NCBI RefSeq assembly: GCF_000341185.1
Contig: NZ_ANBH01000098.1
Span: 1 to 40,607 of the forward strand
DNA: 40,607 nt
Source of the DNA: Nocardiopsis chromatogenes YIM 90109
GTDB lineage: Bacteria > Actinomycetota > Actinomycetes > Streptosporangiales > Streptosporangiaceae
Direction of reading: 5' to 3'
Within the stretch, counting starts at the first letter, position 1, and each line of letters starts with the position of its first letter. Below the pieces are notes generated by a model. It worked only from the letters and a program-made list of their open reading frames with translations. It was not told where the DNA came from and did no database searches. Made by a program: the position numbers and the translations under genes. Shown piece after piece: positions 9,022 to 17,618 of the stretch.

Positions 9022-9988
9022 AACGACCGCTACCCGTAACGCTTCGATCGCCGTCAAGGGGGCGGCCGCCGTCTCCGCGATGGCCGTGCTGTCCGCCTGC
9101 GGCGGCGCGACCTCCCAGGATGTGGCCGGCGATGACGAGACCGTCCGCATCGCCGTCAACGGCTGGGTGGGCTACGAGGCCTCCGCCGCCGTGCTGTCCT
9201 ACCTCCTCGAAGAGGAGATGGGCGTCAAGGTCGACCAGCAGAAGATCGACGAGCAGCCCTCCTGGCAGGGCCTCAACGACGGCGACCTCGACGTGATCCT
9301 GGAGAACTGGGGCCACGAGGACCTGATGGAGCAGTACGGCCCCGACGGCAACGGCACCGTCGTCGACGGCGGCCCCAACGGCAACACGGGGACGCTGGGC
9401 TGGTACGTGCCCAAGTACCTGGTGGACGAGAAGCCCGAGCTGGCCACCTGGGAGGGGATCAGGGACAACACCGACCTGTTCACGACCCCCGAGAGCGGTG
9501 ACAAGGGCGAGTTCCTGGCGGCCGACCCGGCCTTCGTCACCCAGGACCAGGGCATGATCAACCACTTCGACATGGACCTGAAGATCGTCCACGCCGGGTC
9601 CGAGGCCGCGCAGATCACCGAGATGCAGGGCCGGTACGAGAAGGAGGAGCCGTTCCTGGCCTACTTCTACGACCCGCAGTGGCTGCAGAGCGAGATCGAC
9701 CTGGTCCACGTGGAGTTCCCGGAGTACGAGGAGGGCTGCGCGGACGACGAGGAGGACGTGTCCTGCGGCTACCCCCAGTACGACCTGAACAAGATCTTCA
9801 GCAAGGAGTTCGCGGACGCCGGCTCGCCCGCCTACGAGCTGCTGAAGAACTGGGAGTGGACCAACGAGGACCAGAACGAGGTCGCCAAGATGATCGCCGA
9901 CGACGGGATGGACCCCGAGGAGGCGGCTGAGAAGTGGGTCACCGACAACGGTGACGTGTGGCAGGACTGGATCCCCGCGGACGCCTGA
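9014..9988 (+). CDS. proX: Glycine betaine-binding lipoprotein of the ABC importer
   Basis: 324 aa, starting inside the last codons of the permease gene (8-bp overlap). A lipobox LSAC gives a lipidated Cys29, so the protein is tethered outside the membrane. The mature part is an OpuAC/ProX-type binding protein: NGWVGYEASAAVLSYLLE near the start, DVILENWGHEDL, GWYVPKYLVD and NHFDMDL. The several Trp/Tyr residues in these blocks fit the aromatic cage that holds quaternary ammonium ligands. The gene order ATPase, permease, binding protein makes a complete importer. A second, closely similar binding protein follows after a hairpin. Confidence 0.92.
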   Translation: MRRTTATRNASIAVKGAAAVSAMAVLSACGGATSQDVAGDDETVRIAVNGWVGYEASAAVLSYLLEEEMGVKVDQQKIDEQPSWQGLNDGDLDVILENWGHEDLMEQYGPDGNGTVVDGGPNGNTGTLGWYVPKYLVDEKPELATWEGIRDNTDLFTTPESGDKGEFLAADPAFVTQDQGMINHFDMDLKIVHAGSEAAQITEMQGRYEKEEPFLAYFYDPQWLQSEIDLVHVEFPEYEEGCADDEEDVSCGYPQYDLNKIFSKEFADAGSPAYELLKNWEWTNEDQNEVAKMIADDGMDPEEAAEKWVTDNGDVWQDWIPADA

Positions 9989-10018
9989 TCCGCGCGGGCA
10001 CCTAGAATTGTCTGGTAT

Positions 10019-10051
10019 ATGCGGCGGCGGGCGGTGTTTCCGCCGCCGCAT
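10019..10051 (+). terminator. Hairpin between the two ProX genes
   Basis: A perfect 11-bp stem ATGCGGCGGCG / CGCCGCCGCAT with an 11-base loop, followed by GTTTCTGT. It lies 30 bases after the first proX stop. It could end transcription, or let only part of it through so that the second binding protein is made at another level. There is also AT-rich sequence just before it (TAGAATTGTCTGG). Confidence 0.65.
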
Positions 10052-10131
10052 GTTTCTGTCCGGTTCCCCCGCCGGGTGGACCCCTGCCCTTCCCCCGCAG
10101 CACCGAGACGATCCCCGAGGCGGTAGTCCCC

Positions 10132-11115
10132 ATGTCCGGTAACCCCAGCACGCCGAGCACCCCCCGCAGGGCCGTGCAGGCCCTCGCCCTGACCCTCGCG
10201 GCCGGGCTCGCCGCCTCGTGCGGCGCCCCGGACGGCGACACCGGCGGCAGCGGCGGCGGCAACGCCCCCGTGCGCATGGCGGTCAACGGTTGGGTGGGCT
10301 ACGAGGCCTCCGCCGCCGTCTTGGCCTACCTCATCGAGGAGGAGCTGGGCGGCACGGTCGAGAAGGTCGAGGACGACGAGGAGACCTCCTGGCACAAGCT
10401 GGCCGAGGGGGAGGTCGACGTGATCCTGGAGAACTGGGGCCACCAGGACCTGATGGACCTCTACGGCGCCGAGGAGAGCCCGCTGGTCGTGGACGGCGGC
10501 CCGAACGGCAACGACGGGCGCATCGGCTGGTACGTGCCGAAGTACGTGGTGGACGCCCACCCCGAGGTGGCGACCTACGAGGGGCTCGCGGAGAACACCG
10601 GCCTGTTCCGGACCGGCGCGGGCGAGGGGCCCGGCCGGTTCCTGGCCGCCGACCCCACCTTCGTCACCCAGGACCAGGGGATGATCAACCACTTCGACCT
10701 GGACCTGGAGATCGAGTACGCCGGGTCCGAGGAGGAGCAGCTGGAGGAGGTCCGAGCGGCCTACGAGAAGGAGGAGCCGGTGCTCTTCTACTTCTACGAG
10801 CCGCAGTGGATGACCGAGGAGATGGACCTGGTCAAGGTCGAGTTCCCCGAGTACGTCGACCTGTGCGAGATCGACGCCGACGACGTCGCCTGCGACTACC
10901 CCGAGTACGAGCTGAACAAGGTCTTCGCCAAGCCGTTCGCCGACGCCGACTCCCCGGCCTACCGGCTGCTGAAGAACTGGCGGTGGACCAACGAGGACCA
11001 GAACGACGTCGCCGAGAAGATCGCCGGTGAGGGCATGGCCCCCGAAGAGGCGGCGGCCGAGTGGGTCGAGGACAACCCGGACGTCTGGCAGGAGTGGATC
11101 CCCGAGGACGCCTGA
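10132..11115 (+). CDS. Second glycine betaine-type binding lipoprotein
   Basis: 327 aa; GAGGCGG precedes the ATG. Lipobox AASC, lipidated Cys30. It is a close paralogue of the preceding ProX over the whole length, sharing NGWVGYEASAAVL, DVILENWGH, VDGGPNGN, GWYVPKY, FVTQDQGMINHFD and the C-terminal NWRWTNEDQN. It most likely serves the same ABC permease with a different affinity or ligand (betaine against choline, carnitine or ectoine); sequence does not say which. It sits 143 bp after proX behind a hairpin, so it may be separately or weakly transcribed. An inverted repeat follows its stop directly. Confidence 0.9.
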   Translation: MSGNPSTPSTPRRAVQALALTLAAGLAASCGAPDGDTGGSGGGNAPVRMAVNGWVGYEASAAVLAYLIEEELGGTVEKVEDDEETSWHKLAEGEVDVILENWGHQDLMDLYGAEESPLVVDGGPNGNDGRIGWYVPKYVVDAHPEVATYEGLAENTGLFRTGAGEGPGRFLAADPTFVTQDQGMINHFDLDLEIEYAGSEEEQLEEVRAAYEKEEPVLFYFYEPQWMTEEMDLVKVEFPEYVDLCEIDADDVACDYPEYELNKVFAKPFADADSPAYRLLKNWRWTNEDQNDVAEKIAGEGMAPEEAAAEWVEDNPDVWQEWIPEDA

Positions 11116-11147
11116 CCGGCGCCGCCCCGTCGCCGTACCGGCGCCGG
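11116..11147 (+). terminator. GC-rich inverted repeat ending the importer operon
   Basis: CCGGCGCC and GGCGCCGG form a perfect 8-bp stem with a 16-base loop directly after the second binding-protein stop. No T tract follows. Position and symmetry suggest the operon terminator. Confidence 0.5.
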
Positions 11148-11293
11148 ACCCGAGGGGCGGGCTCGTAGCCGCTGCGCCGGTCGGCACCCCCGCCGGGCGA
11201 GGGGCGGTGTTCCCGGTTCCATCCCCGCCGTCCGTCGCCTGTGCGTCCGCTCGCGTGGCGGGCCCACCCCGCCCCCGGTTGGCGCAAGCCCGG

Positions 11294-11854
11294 TCACCGT
11301 GTCGGGAACGGGGTGCCCCAGGTCTCCTCTTCCAGGAGGAGTCCGTTGGCCAGGTAGCTGATGGTCCGGTACCAGCCGGCCAGTACGAGGAATTCCAGGA
11401 GCCGGGCGTCGTCGTAGTGGGCGCGCAGGGCGTCCCAGGCGGGTTGCGAGAGATGCGACGTGTCGTGCAGTTCGTCGACCGCGTTGAGCAGTGCCGCGTG
11501 GTGGGGCGGCCACGAGGCGTCGGCCGTCGTGTCGGTGTCGGTGGTGGCCTGGAGCCGTTCCGGGGTGAGTCCGGCCTGTCGGCCGAGCGTCGCGGCGTGG
11601 ACGCCCCATTCGTAGCCGCAACCGGCGCGCGCGGTCGCTCGGGCGATGACGATCTCGCGGTCGGCGGCGGGGAGAAGCCCGTGTCCCAACAGGCCGGACC
11701 CCAGGGCGAACATGCGTGAGGCCAGTTCCGGGTTGCGGTGCAGCACCCGGAACAGCATGAGCGGCTCGTGCGGCACGTCGGGCGGCATCCACCGGCGGAG
11801 CGCCTGGTCGATGGGCGCGGGGTAGGGCGGGGTGAGCGGTTCGATGCGCGGCAT
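11294..11854 (-). CDS. Carboxymuconolactone decarboxylase (AhpD-like) family protein
   Basis: 186 aa, all-helical. The family core is present: RNPELASRMFALGSGLL, then REIVIARATARAGCGYEWGVHAATL. The usual AhpD redox pair ExxCxxH is not seen; instead there is a single Cys in the variant CGYEWGVH, common in a subgroup whose chemistry is unclear. Possible roles are peroxide defence or decarboxylation or isomerisation of a ring compound. It is divergent from an HxlR regulator with only 67 bp between the starts, so that regulator probably controls it. Family assignment is firm; activity is unknown. Confidence 0.85.
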   Translation of the reverse strand: MPRIEPLTPPYPAPIDQALRRWMPPDVPHEPLMLFRVLHRNPELASRMFALGSGLLGHGLLPAADREIVIARATARAGCGYEWGVHAATLGRQAGLTPERLQATTDTDTTADASWPPHHAALLNAVDELHDTSHLSQPAWDALRAHYDDARLLEFLVLAGWYRTISYLANGLLLEEETWGTPFPTR

Positions 11855-11921
11855 GCCGCACCTCCTGCTTCGGTTTTCGGACCACTATGATGCTTTGGAA
11901 ATCGAAGCGCAAGGAGCGGGC

Positions 11922-12281
11922 ATGGACGCCAGAACGCCTCGGCCGGGCGTACCGGTACGCGGGTCGGAGTCGGGCCGCCCGGTCATGGCGGCACTCGATC
12001 TGCTCGGACGGCGCTGGACGCTGCGCATCCTGTGGGAACTGAGCCACGGCCCGGCGGGCTTTCGTGAACTGCAGCGCCGTTGCGGGCGGATGTCCTCCAG
12101 CGTGCTCAGCACGCGGCTCAGCGAACTGACCGGCGTCCGCCTCCTCGCTCTGCACGGTGACGCCTACCGCCTCACCCGGCTCGGTGAGGACCTCGTGGAG
12201 GCGCTCAGTCCATTGAGCGACTGGAGCCGACGGTGGGCGGAGGAGACGGGCGCCGGTACGACAGGAGACACCGAGGGCTGA
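11922..12281 (+). CDS. HxlR-family winged-helix transcriptional regulator
   Basis: 119 aa from the ATG at 11922, which has AAGGAG six bases upstream; the open frame extends to 11832 but would overlap the divergent gene. The HxlR core is clear: LDLLGRRWTLRILWELSHGP (helix and turn), FRELQRRCGRMSSSVLSTRL (recognition helix) and the wing DAYRLTRLGEDL. The usual N-terminal cysteine of redox-sensing HxlR proteins is absent from the first 30 residues, so thiol sensing there is unlikely; a Cys lies in the DNA-binding region (RRCGRM). It probably regulates itself and the divergent carboxymuconolactone decarboxylase gene. Confidence 0.88.
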   Translation: MDARTPRPGVPVRGSESGRPVMAALDLLGRRWTLRILWELSHGPAGFRELQRRCGRMSSSVLSTRLSELTGVRLLALHGDAYRLTRLGEDLVEALSPLSDWSRRWAEETGAGTTGDTEG

Positions 12282-12308
12282 CGGTGCGGGTCCTCGTCCC
12301 GGGGTCGG

Positions 12309-12355
12309 CCGAGGAGGCCGATGGCGAAGGCGGCTATCGCCCTCCGAGGAGGCCG
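12309..12355. repeat. 12-bp direct repeat between convergent genes
   Basis: CCGAGGAGGCCG occurs at 12309-12320 and again at 12344-12355, 35 bp apart, with a small GGCGA/TCGCC inverted repeat between them. It lies between the ends of the HxlR gene and the beta-propeller gene. It may be part of a bidirectional terminator; no other role is apparent. Confidence 0.35.
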
Positions 12356-12485
12356 CGGAGGCGCCTGGCCCCTGCCGACGCCTGCCGACCCCTCGATGCG
12401 CTCACCCCTGGAGCCGCGCTCCGGCCGTCCGTTCACATGACGGGCACGACCTCCTCTGACGGGCGGAGCAGCTCCCCTTCCGGCC

Positions 12486-14105
12486 TCACCGGGCCGCGGT
12501 GAGGGGGACCGGCGGCCCGTCCGTATAGGGGTCGGTCGGCGCGCCGACGGCGTACCCGCCGTCGATCGCCACCGCCCGCACGATCCCGTCGGCGCTGTAC
12601 GACTGCTCGGGCAGGCCCACCGCGAGCACTTGGGCGCGGTCCTCCCCGTCCAGGGGCAGGCGAAGCACGCGCGTCTCCCTCTCCCCGGGGTCGCCGTACT
12701 CGGCCACCGCCAGCACACCGTCCCCGTCCGCGCCGACCACCTGCACCGCGTGGTCGTCGACGCGCCGGTTCCACAGGATCTCCCCGGCCTCCAGGTCGAT
12801 CGCCACCATGCGCTCGTCGGCCGACCAGTTCCCGGGGGTCGCGTACAGCACCCCGTCGTGCGCCGCCAGCGCGGTGTCGGGATCGCCCAGCTTCCACTCC
12901 TCGCTGGCCGCCCCGTACCCGGACTCCTGTTCCGCGTCGATCCGCTTCCAGCCGTCCTCGCCGTCGGCGATCAGCAGCTCGGAGCCGATGGCCGACTCGT
13001 CATCGCCGTCCGACAGCAGCGACGACAGCGAGGAGTGCACCACGGCCAAGGGGTCCGTGCTGACGACGGTGACCGAGCTCAGGAAGTCGATGGACATGTC
13101 CGTGGGGAAGGCCCGCACCCCGGACACCTCCCCGGTCGCCGTGTCCAGCTCGGCGGCGAACGGCACGTCCGTGCCGTCGGAGGTCTCGCAGCTCCCCGAC
13201 ACCGCCGCACTCCCGCCCTCGGTCATCACGTCGTTGCGGAGCGAGACGCAGTCCTCTCCGGGCCCCCGGATCTCGGTCTCGGCCCACAGCGTCTCCCCGT
13301 CGGCGGCGTCCACCCCGACCAGCAGCGGCCCCCAGGAGGCCAGCGCCCGCGGCCCGTCGGCCCACACGTGCACATCCCGCCCGGAGAGCCCTTCGGCCTC
13401 GTTCAGCTCCGGTACCTCCCACCGCCACCGCTCCTCGCCGGTGTCCAGGTCGAGTGCCACCAGGGTGTCGCACAGGGAGCCGTCGTCCCCGGTGCCGCCC
13501 TCGGCCTCGACGATCACCAGCGCCAGGTCCCCGTCCTTCCCGGCGGGGTCCTCGGCGGCGGCGCACAGCCCTTCGCCCCCGGTGAAGCGCCAGGAGGCCG
13601 ATCCGTCCTCGGCGCCGTAGGCGGTCACGCCCGCCCGGTCGGCCCGCACGGCACCGCCCCCGCCCGGCCACAGGGCGAAGACCTCGTCGAAGTCGGTGGT
13701 CGCCTCGCCCGGCCGGTAGACGTCGTCCACCGGGGCCTCCCAGACGGGGACCGCGGCCTCGGACTCCCCCTCGGTCTTCATGGGCGGGTCGAAGATCGCC
13801 GTGACGTTCTGGCTCCCCCAGTAGTACGAGGCGAACACCGACGCCGCGAGTCCTGCGGCGAGGAAGGGGAGGCGCTTGAGGGTGAAGAGGCGCTTGAAGT
13901 CCTTGCGCTTGGGCCCCTCGACCACCCGGGCCAGGCGCGATTCGCGCGCGTAGAGACCGGAGCGGACGTGCTCGGGGTCGAGGGGGACGCCCCACTCGTC
14001 GCGGGGGACGTCCGAACCGCTGCCGCTGTTGCCGCCGTGGGCGCTCTGGCGGGCCTTGCGCCGCGCCTCGCGTGCGAGCCTTCTGATCCGGTCCTCGTCG
14101 GCCAT
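12486..14105 (-). CDS. Membrane-anchored PQQ-like beta-propeller protein A
   Basis: 539 aa. A charged cytosolic N-terminus (MADEDRIRRLAR...) leads to one membrane helix at about 79-95, and the rest should face outside. The outer part has repeated propeller blades with the PQQ/quinoprotein-like signature (VALDLDTGEERWRWEVP, VGVDAADGETLWAE, IDLEAGEILWNRRV). No PQQ-binding or catalytic residues can be assigned, so a binding or scaffold role at the envelope is more likely than an enzyme, comparable in architecture to BamB-type propellers. Cys residues in the outer domain (SLCDTLVA, EDCVSL, GSCETS) may form disulfides. A full-length paralogue lies directly upstream on the same strand, 112 bp away. 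Confidence 0.75.
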   Translation of the reverse strand: MADEDRIRRLAREARRKARQSAHGGNSGSGSDVPRDEWGVPLDPEHVRSGLYARESRLARVVEGPKRKDFKRLFTLKRLPFLAAGLAASVFASYYWGSQNVTAIFDPPMKTEGESEAAVPVWEAPVDDVYRPGEATTDFDEVFALWPGGGGAVRADRAGVTAYGAEDGSASWRFTGGEGLCAAAEDPAGKDGDLALVIVEAEGGTGDDGSLCDTLVALDLDTGEERWRWEVPELNEAEGLSGRDVHVWADGPRALASWGPLLVGVDAADGETLWAETEIRGPGEDCVSLRNDVMTEGGSAAVSGSCETSDGTDVPFAAELDTATGEVSGVRAFPTDMSIDFLSSVTVVSTDPLAVVHSSLSSLLSDGDDESAIGSELLIADGEDGWKRIDAEQESGYGAASEEWKLGDPDTALAAHDGVLYATPGNWSADERMVAIDLEAGEILWNRRVDDHAVQVVGADGDGVLAVAEYGDPGERETRVLRLPLDGEDRAQVLAVGLPEQSYSADGIVRAVAIDGGYAVGAPTDPYTDGPPVPLTAAR

Positions 14106-14217
14106 GGGGATGGGTTCTTCCTGGGGTTCGAGGGGGAGCCGGGGAGGCGCCCTTGCGGGGGTCTGACGCGGCCGTGCGCCGGGCGGTTCCGGTCGGAGAG
14201 GGGCAGAGGGTGCGGGG

Positions 14218-15774
14218 TCAGTGCGCGGCGACCAGGAACGCCGAGCCGTCGCGGTCAGGGTCCCTGGGCGCGGTGCCGACGGCGTACCCGTCGCCGACGG
14301 CGACCGCCCACGGCCCGCCCGACCGCGCGGGGGCGGGAAGCTCGGGCAGGTCGGCGGCGAGCACCCGGGCGGGGCCGTCGCCGTCGGTGGGCAGGTCGAC
14401 CAGCCGCGTGGTCACCCCGGCGTCGTCGTCCTCCGTCGCGGCGGCGGCCAGCAGCCGGTCCCGGGAGAAGCCGATGACGTGCAGGTCGCGGACGGCCAGG
14501 CGGCGGTCCCACAGGGGCCGTCCCGTGGCCAGGTCCAGGGCGACGAGGCGGGCCCATCCCCCCAAGCCGCCCGGCGTGGCGTAGAGGACCCCGTCGCGGG
14601 TCGCGGACGTGGTGTCGGAGGAGGCCAGCGACCACGACGACTTCGCCGGTCCGAACCCGGACTCCCCCGCGGGGCGCGTGCTCTTCCAGCCGTCTCCGTC
14701 GGCCCCGTCGGCTCCGTCGGCGGTGAGCAGTTCGCCCTGTGGGCCGTCGTCGTCCTCGGAGAGGAGGCGTTCGAGGCCGGGGGTGCGGAGCACGGCCACC
14801 GGGTCGGCCGACACGAGGGTGTACCGCGCCCCCGCCGCCGCGGAGGCGGAGGGGAGGCCGCGGATCCGGGAGGTCTCCCCGGTGCCGGTATCCAGCACGG
14901 CCGAGAGCACGCGGGAGGAGTCGGGGCCGCAGTCGCCCAGGAGCGCCGCCCCGCCCCGGCCGTCGGCGGAGAACGCGGACGGGGTGAAGGCGCAGGCCTC
15001 CTCGGACACGTCGAGCTCGGGGGCGCTCCACAGCTCCTCACCGGCCCCGGTGTCGATGCCGACGGTGAGCGGCCCCCAGGCGGCGACGGCGCGGGCGCCG
15101 TCCGCCCAGAGGTGCGCCGCCCCGGGTGCCAGGTCCTCGGCCCCGTCGATCTGCGACGGGGTGAGGCGCCACCGCTCCTCGCCGCTCTCCAGGTCGAGGG
15201 CGACGACGGTGTCGCAGACGATCCGGGGGGTGCCGGAGCCGTCCCCGTCGCCTTCCCCGTCCCCGTCGGCCCCCTCCTCGTGCCCGACGACCACCAGGCC
15301 GGTGCCGCCGCCGCTTCCGGCGGCCTCCTGGGCCGCGGCGCACAGGTGCCCCCCTTCGGGGGTGAACGTCCAGTCCTCCTCGCCTTCCGCGATGCGGAGG
15401 GCGGTCACTCCGGAGGGGGCCGCCAACACCGCCGTCTCACCGCCGGACCAGAGCGCGGAGGCGTTCGGCGCCCCTCTGCCGTCGTCCGCCGGGCCGGGGC
15501 CGGGGGCGGCCTCCCGGTGGTCCCAGGCGGGGCCGGGCGCGTCCGCCGCGCCTTCGAGCGGTACGACGGGGTCGACGATCCGGTCCACGGCGGTGATGCC
15601 CCCATAGACGACGGCGAGCAGGGCGAGCACGACGCCGGCGCCCAGCATCCGCCGCTTGGAGTGCGGTTTGTGGAGGGGATACGGGCGCAGGGGACGGTCG
15701 TCGGGCGGTTCCTCCCGCGCGAGGAACTCGGCCCGCCGTTCGCGTGCGCGGCGTTTGATCCGATCGTCGGCCAT
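14218..15774 (-). CDS. Membrane-anchored PQQ-like beta-propeller protein B
   Basis: 518 aa from the ATG at 15774 (MADDRIKRRARERR); the longer frame to 16002 is Arg/Pro-rich and unlike the paralogue. One membrane helix at about 43-61, then an outer beta-propeller. Paralogous to the downstream gene through the shared N-terminus, the VVALDLESGEERWR blade, LWADGARAVAAWGPLTVGID and a final segment on transcript-proximal blades (YATPGGLGGWARLVALDL). Cysteines line up between the two (HLCAAA, IVCDTVVAL, GDCGPD). Function unknown; the pair probably arose by tandem duplication and may act together at the envelope. Confidence 0.75.
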   Translation of the reverse strand: MADDRIKRRARERRAEFLAREEPPDDRPLRPYPLHKPHSKRRMLGAGVVLALLAVVYGGITAVDRIVDPVVPLEGAADAPGPAWDHREAAPGPGPADDGRGAPNASALWSGGETAVLAAPSGVTALRIAEGEEDWTFTPEGGHLCAAAQEAAGSGGGTGLVVVGHEEGADGDGEGDGDGSGTPRIVCDTVVALDLESGEERWRLTPSQIDGAEDLAPGAAHLWADGARAVAAWGPLTVGIDTGAGEELWSAPELDVSEEACAFTPSAFSADGRGGAALLGDCGPDSSRVLSAVLDTGTGETSRIRGLPSASAAAGARYTLVSADPVAVLRTPGLERLLSEDDDGPQGELLTADGADGADGDGWKSTRPAGESGFGPAKSSWSLASSDTTSATRDGVLYATPGGLGGWARLVALDLATGRPLWDRRLAVRDLHVIGFSRDRLLAAAATEDDDAGVTTRLVDLPTDGDGPARVLAADLPELPAPARSGGPWAVAVGDGYAVGTAPRDPDRDGSAFLVAAH

Positions 15775-16078
15775 GGGGAGAAGTACGGCTCCGGAGGTTT
15801 CTGGGGACGGCCGGGGGCGAGCGGCCCCCGGCCGTCCGGAAGCGCACCGGATCTGGGGGGACCGATCGGCACGCCGGCGCGGTGGAACCGAGGGGCGCCT
15901 CCGCCGTGCGGAGAGGAGGGGATGGACGGCGGAGGCGTCCTCGGTGCGGTCCCCATGATGCCCGCAGGCGCGTGGGGTGCTGCAAGGTGTTTCGACGGTC
16001 ATGGAAACGCCCAGGAAGACCGGCGGTCGAGGGCCGCACGGGGCCGCACGGGGGCGCGCGGCCCGGCCCGCGCCGGTC
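15775..16078. other. Intergenic stretch, no feature seen
   Basis: About 300 bp between propeller gene B and a small hypothetical gene. It should hold the promoter of propeller gene B. I see no credible gene, strong hairpin or repeat. Confidence 0.4.
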
Positions 16079-16378
16079 TCAGGGCGCGTCCAGGAACCCG
16101 GTCACCGGGGGCTCCCGGCCACGGGCGTCCGCCTCCCGGATCAGGTGGTCGGTGGCCGGCTCGGCGGTGCGGGCGCCGCGGAATCCGTCCGCGGGCCCGT
16201 CGGAGTCCTCCGGCGGCACCGGCCGGTCCTTGAGCGCCTCGACCACCGGCACCGGGACGCCGATCGACGCCGGGTCGCCGCGCACGTCGGCGGCGAGCGG
16301 CAGCGCCGGGCCGTCCCCGGTGGCGGTCGTGCCCAGCGGTGCCGGGGCCGCCGCACCGCCGGAGGTCGGGTCGTTCAT
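16079..16378 (-). CDS. Small hypothetical protein
   Basis: 99 aa, Ala/Pro/Asp-rich with no membrane segment or known motif; it looks mostly disordered (for example TATGDGPALPLAADVRGD). Its amino-acid composition is not that of an Arg-rich shadow frame, which is the main reason for keeping it. The ribosome site is weak. It lies in a run of same-strand small genes. Function unknown; it could be spurious. Confidence 0.45.
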   Translation of the reverse strand: MNDPTSGGAAAPAPLGTTATGDGPALPLAADVRGDPASIGVPVPVVEALKDRPVPPEDSDGPADGFRGARTAEPATDHLIREADARGREPPVTGFLDAP

Positions 16379-16423
16379 GGACCGGAACCTACCGGAGGGC
16401 GGGCGAACGGGCGGGGACGGAGT

Positions 16424-16720
16424 TCACCCCTGGCCCCCGTAGGGGCCCTGCGGCGGCACGGGGGCGCTGTAGTGCCGCTGGGGCGGCGCCTGCCGGGCGG
16501 GGGTGTCCTGCCGCCGCTTCCGTTCCACGGGCGGGATCGACCACAGGGTGGGGGAGAACGCGATCGCGAGGAGGCCGAACATGGTGAACCCCCCGATCAT
16601 CAGGTGGTCGTTGGGGCCCGGGTCGTCGCTGACCACGATGAGGGAGATGGTGCCGAGGACGGCGAATCCCAGGCAGATGCCTTGCAGGATGTGCAGGATG
16701 ACGCGGGCGGCCGTGACCAT
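16424..16720 (-). CDS. Small two-helix membrane protein
   Basis: 98 aa with a strong GGAGGAG ribosome site. Two membrane helices (about 5-29 and 40-62) are followed by a basic, Pro/Gln-rich cytosolic tail that includes ERKRRQDTP and ends in PYGGQG. It belongs to the poorly characterised membrane proteins common in actinomycetes. No function can be assigned; neighbours are other membrane proteins of unknown role. Confidence 0.72.
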   Translation of the reverse strand: MVTAARVILHILQGICLGFAVLGTISLIVVSDDPGPNDHLMIGGFTMFGLLAIAFSPTLWSIPPVERKRRQDTPARQAPPQRHYSAPVPPQGPYGGQG

Positions 16721-16814
16721 CGGGTGTTCTCCTCCGTGAGGGCGGGCCGTGTGCCGGACCCGCGGTGATTCTTCCTTTATGTGACTGAATGTCCGGTGAT
16801 CCGGTTCCCGGTTG

Positions 16815-17618
16815 CTACCGGCCCGTCGCGGCGACGATGACGCGCGCGACCGCCAACGCCTCCACCCCTGCCAGGCTGTGGGCGATCAGCGGGAGGGCGG
16901 CGTGCCCGGAGCGGGGGCCATAGCCCGGGGCGGGCCGACCGCGACACCCGGCCCCGGACGGAGCAGGTCCGGCCGCCCGGCCGCGGCCGCGGCGGCGACC
17001 CGCCGCACGCCGTCCTCCATCGGCACGCTCACTCCTCCGACACGCACCAGATAAGGGGCGAGGGCGCGGCCGTCGGGACCGTGCGCGTCCCCGCGTCCGG
17101 CCTTCTGGCAGGGGGCGAAGTCGGGCAGGCCGCCGACGTGCCGGTGCACGAACAGGTCGAGCACGCCGCGCCGGACGCGCCTGTGTCCGAGGTCGGACTC
17201 CGCCTCCCGGTGCACGATCAACGCGACCGACTCCCACCGGACGAAGCCCGTGCGCTCCTCCCGTCACGGCAGGCCGCGCTCGGTGATCTCCAAGCCGTCG
17301 GGAGCGGCGACGGCCTCGGTGCGGGCGAGCGCGCCGGGGAGCATCAGCAGGGCGGCCACCGGAAGGCCCACGGTGAACAGGACGGAGGCGACGAGGGCGA
17401 GCGCGTCGGCCGGGTGGCCCTGTGCGGAAAGGACGATGGCGGCGACGCCGATCCCTTCCCCCCTCGGGCCCGGTCCTGGCGGGCAGGATCATCGCGAAGG
17501 CGACGGGAGGGGCCGGGGCACCGGCCACGTACAGCGCGAAAGCGTTCCAGTGCCAGGGCCGGGCCCGGCGCAGCGGAACGACGGCGCGGGGCGGTGTGCC
17601 CTCGGCGGATGCCGTCAC
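16815..17618 (-). pseudogene. Decayed copy of the adjacent membrane protein gene
   Basis: Read against the intact neighbour (17615-18400), this copy has three lesions. A GTG start at 17618 overlaps the neighbour's TGA. The first about 50 codons read in one frame, then the frame shifts at the six-C run 17458-17463 (one extra base). It continues to GLEITERGLP, where a TGA at 17266-17264 aligns with the Trp codon of the neighbour's KLWRRG. It then runs through VLDLFVHRHVGGLPDFA and APYLVRVGG, and shifts again near the G run 16913-16917 (one base short), ending in LIAHSLAGVEALAVARVIVAA. Both frameshifts are in homopolymer runs and could be sequencing errors; the nonsense change is harder to explain that way. 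Confidence 0.75.
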
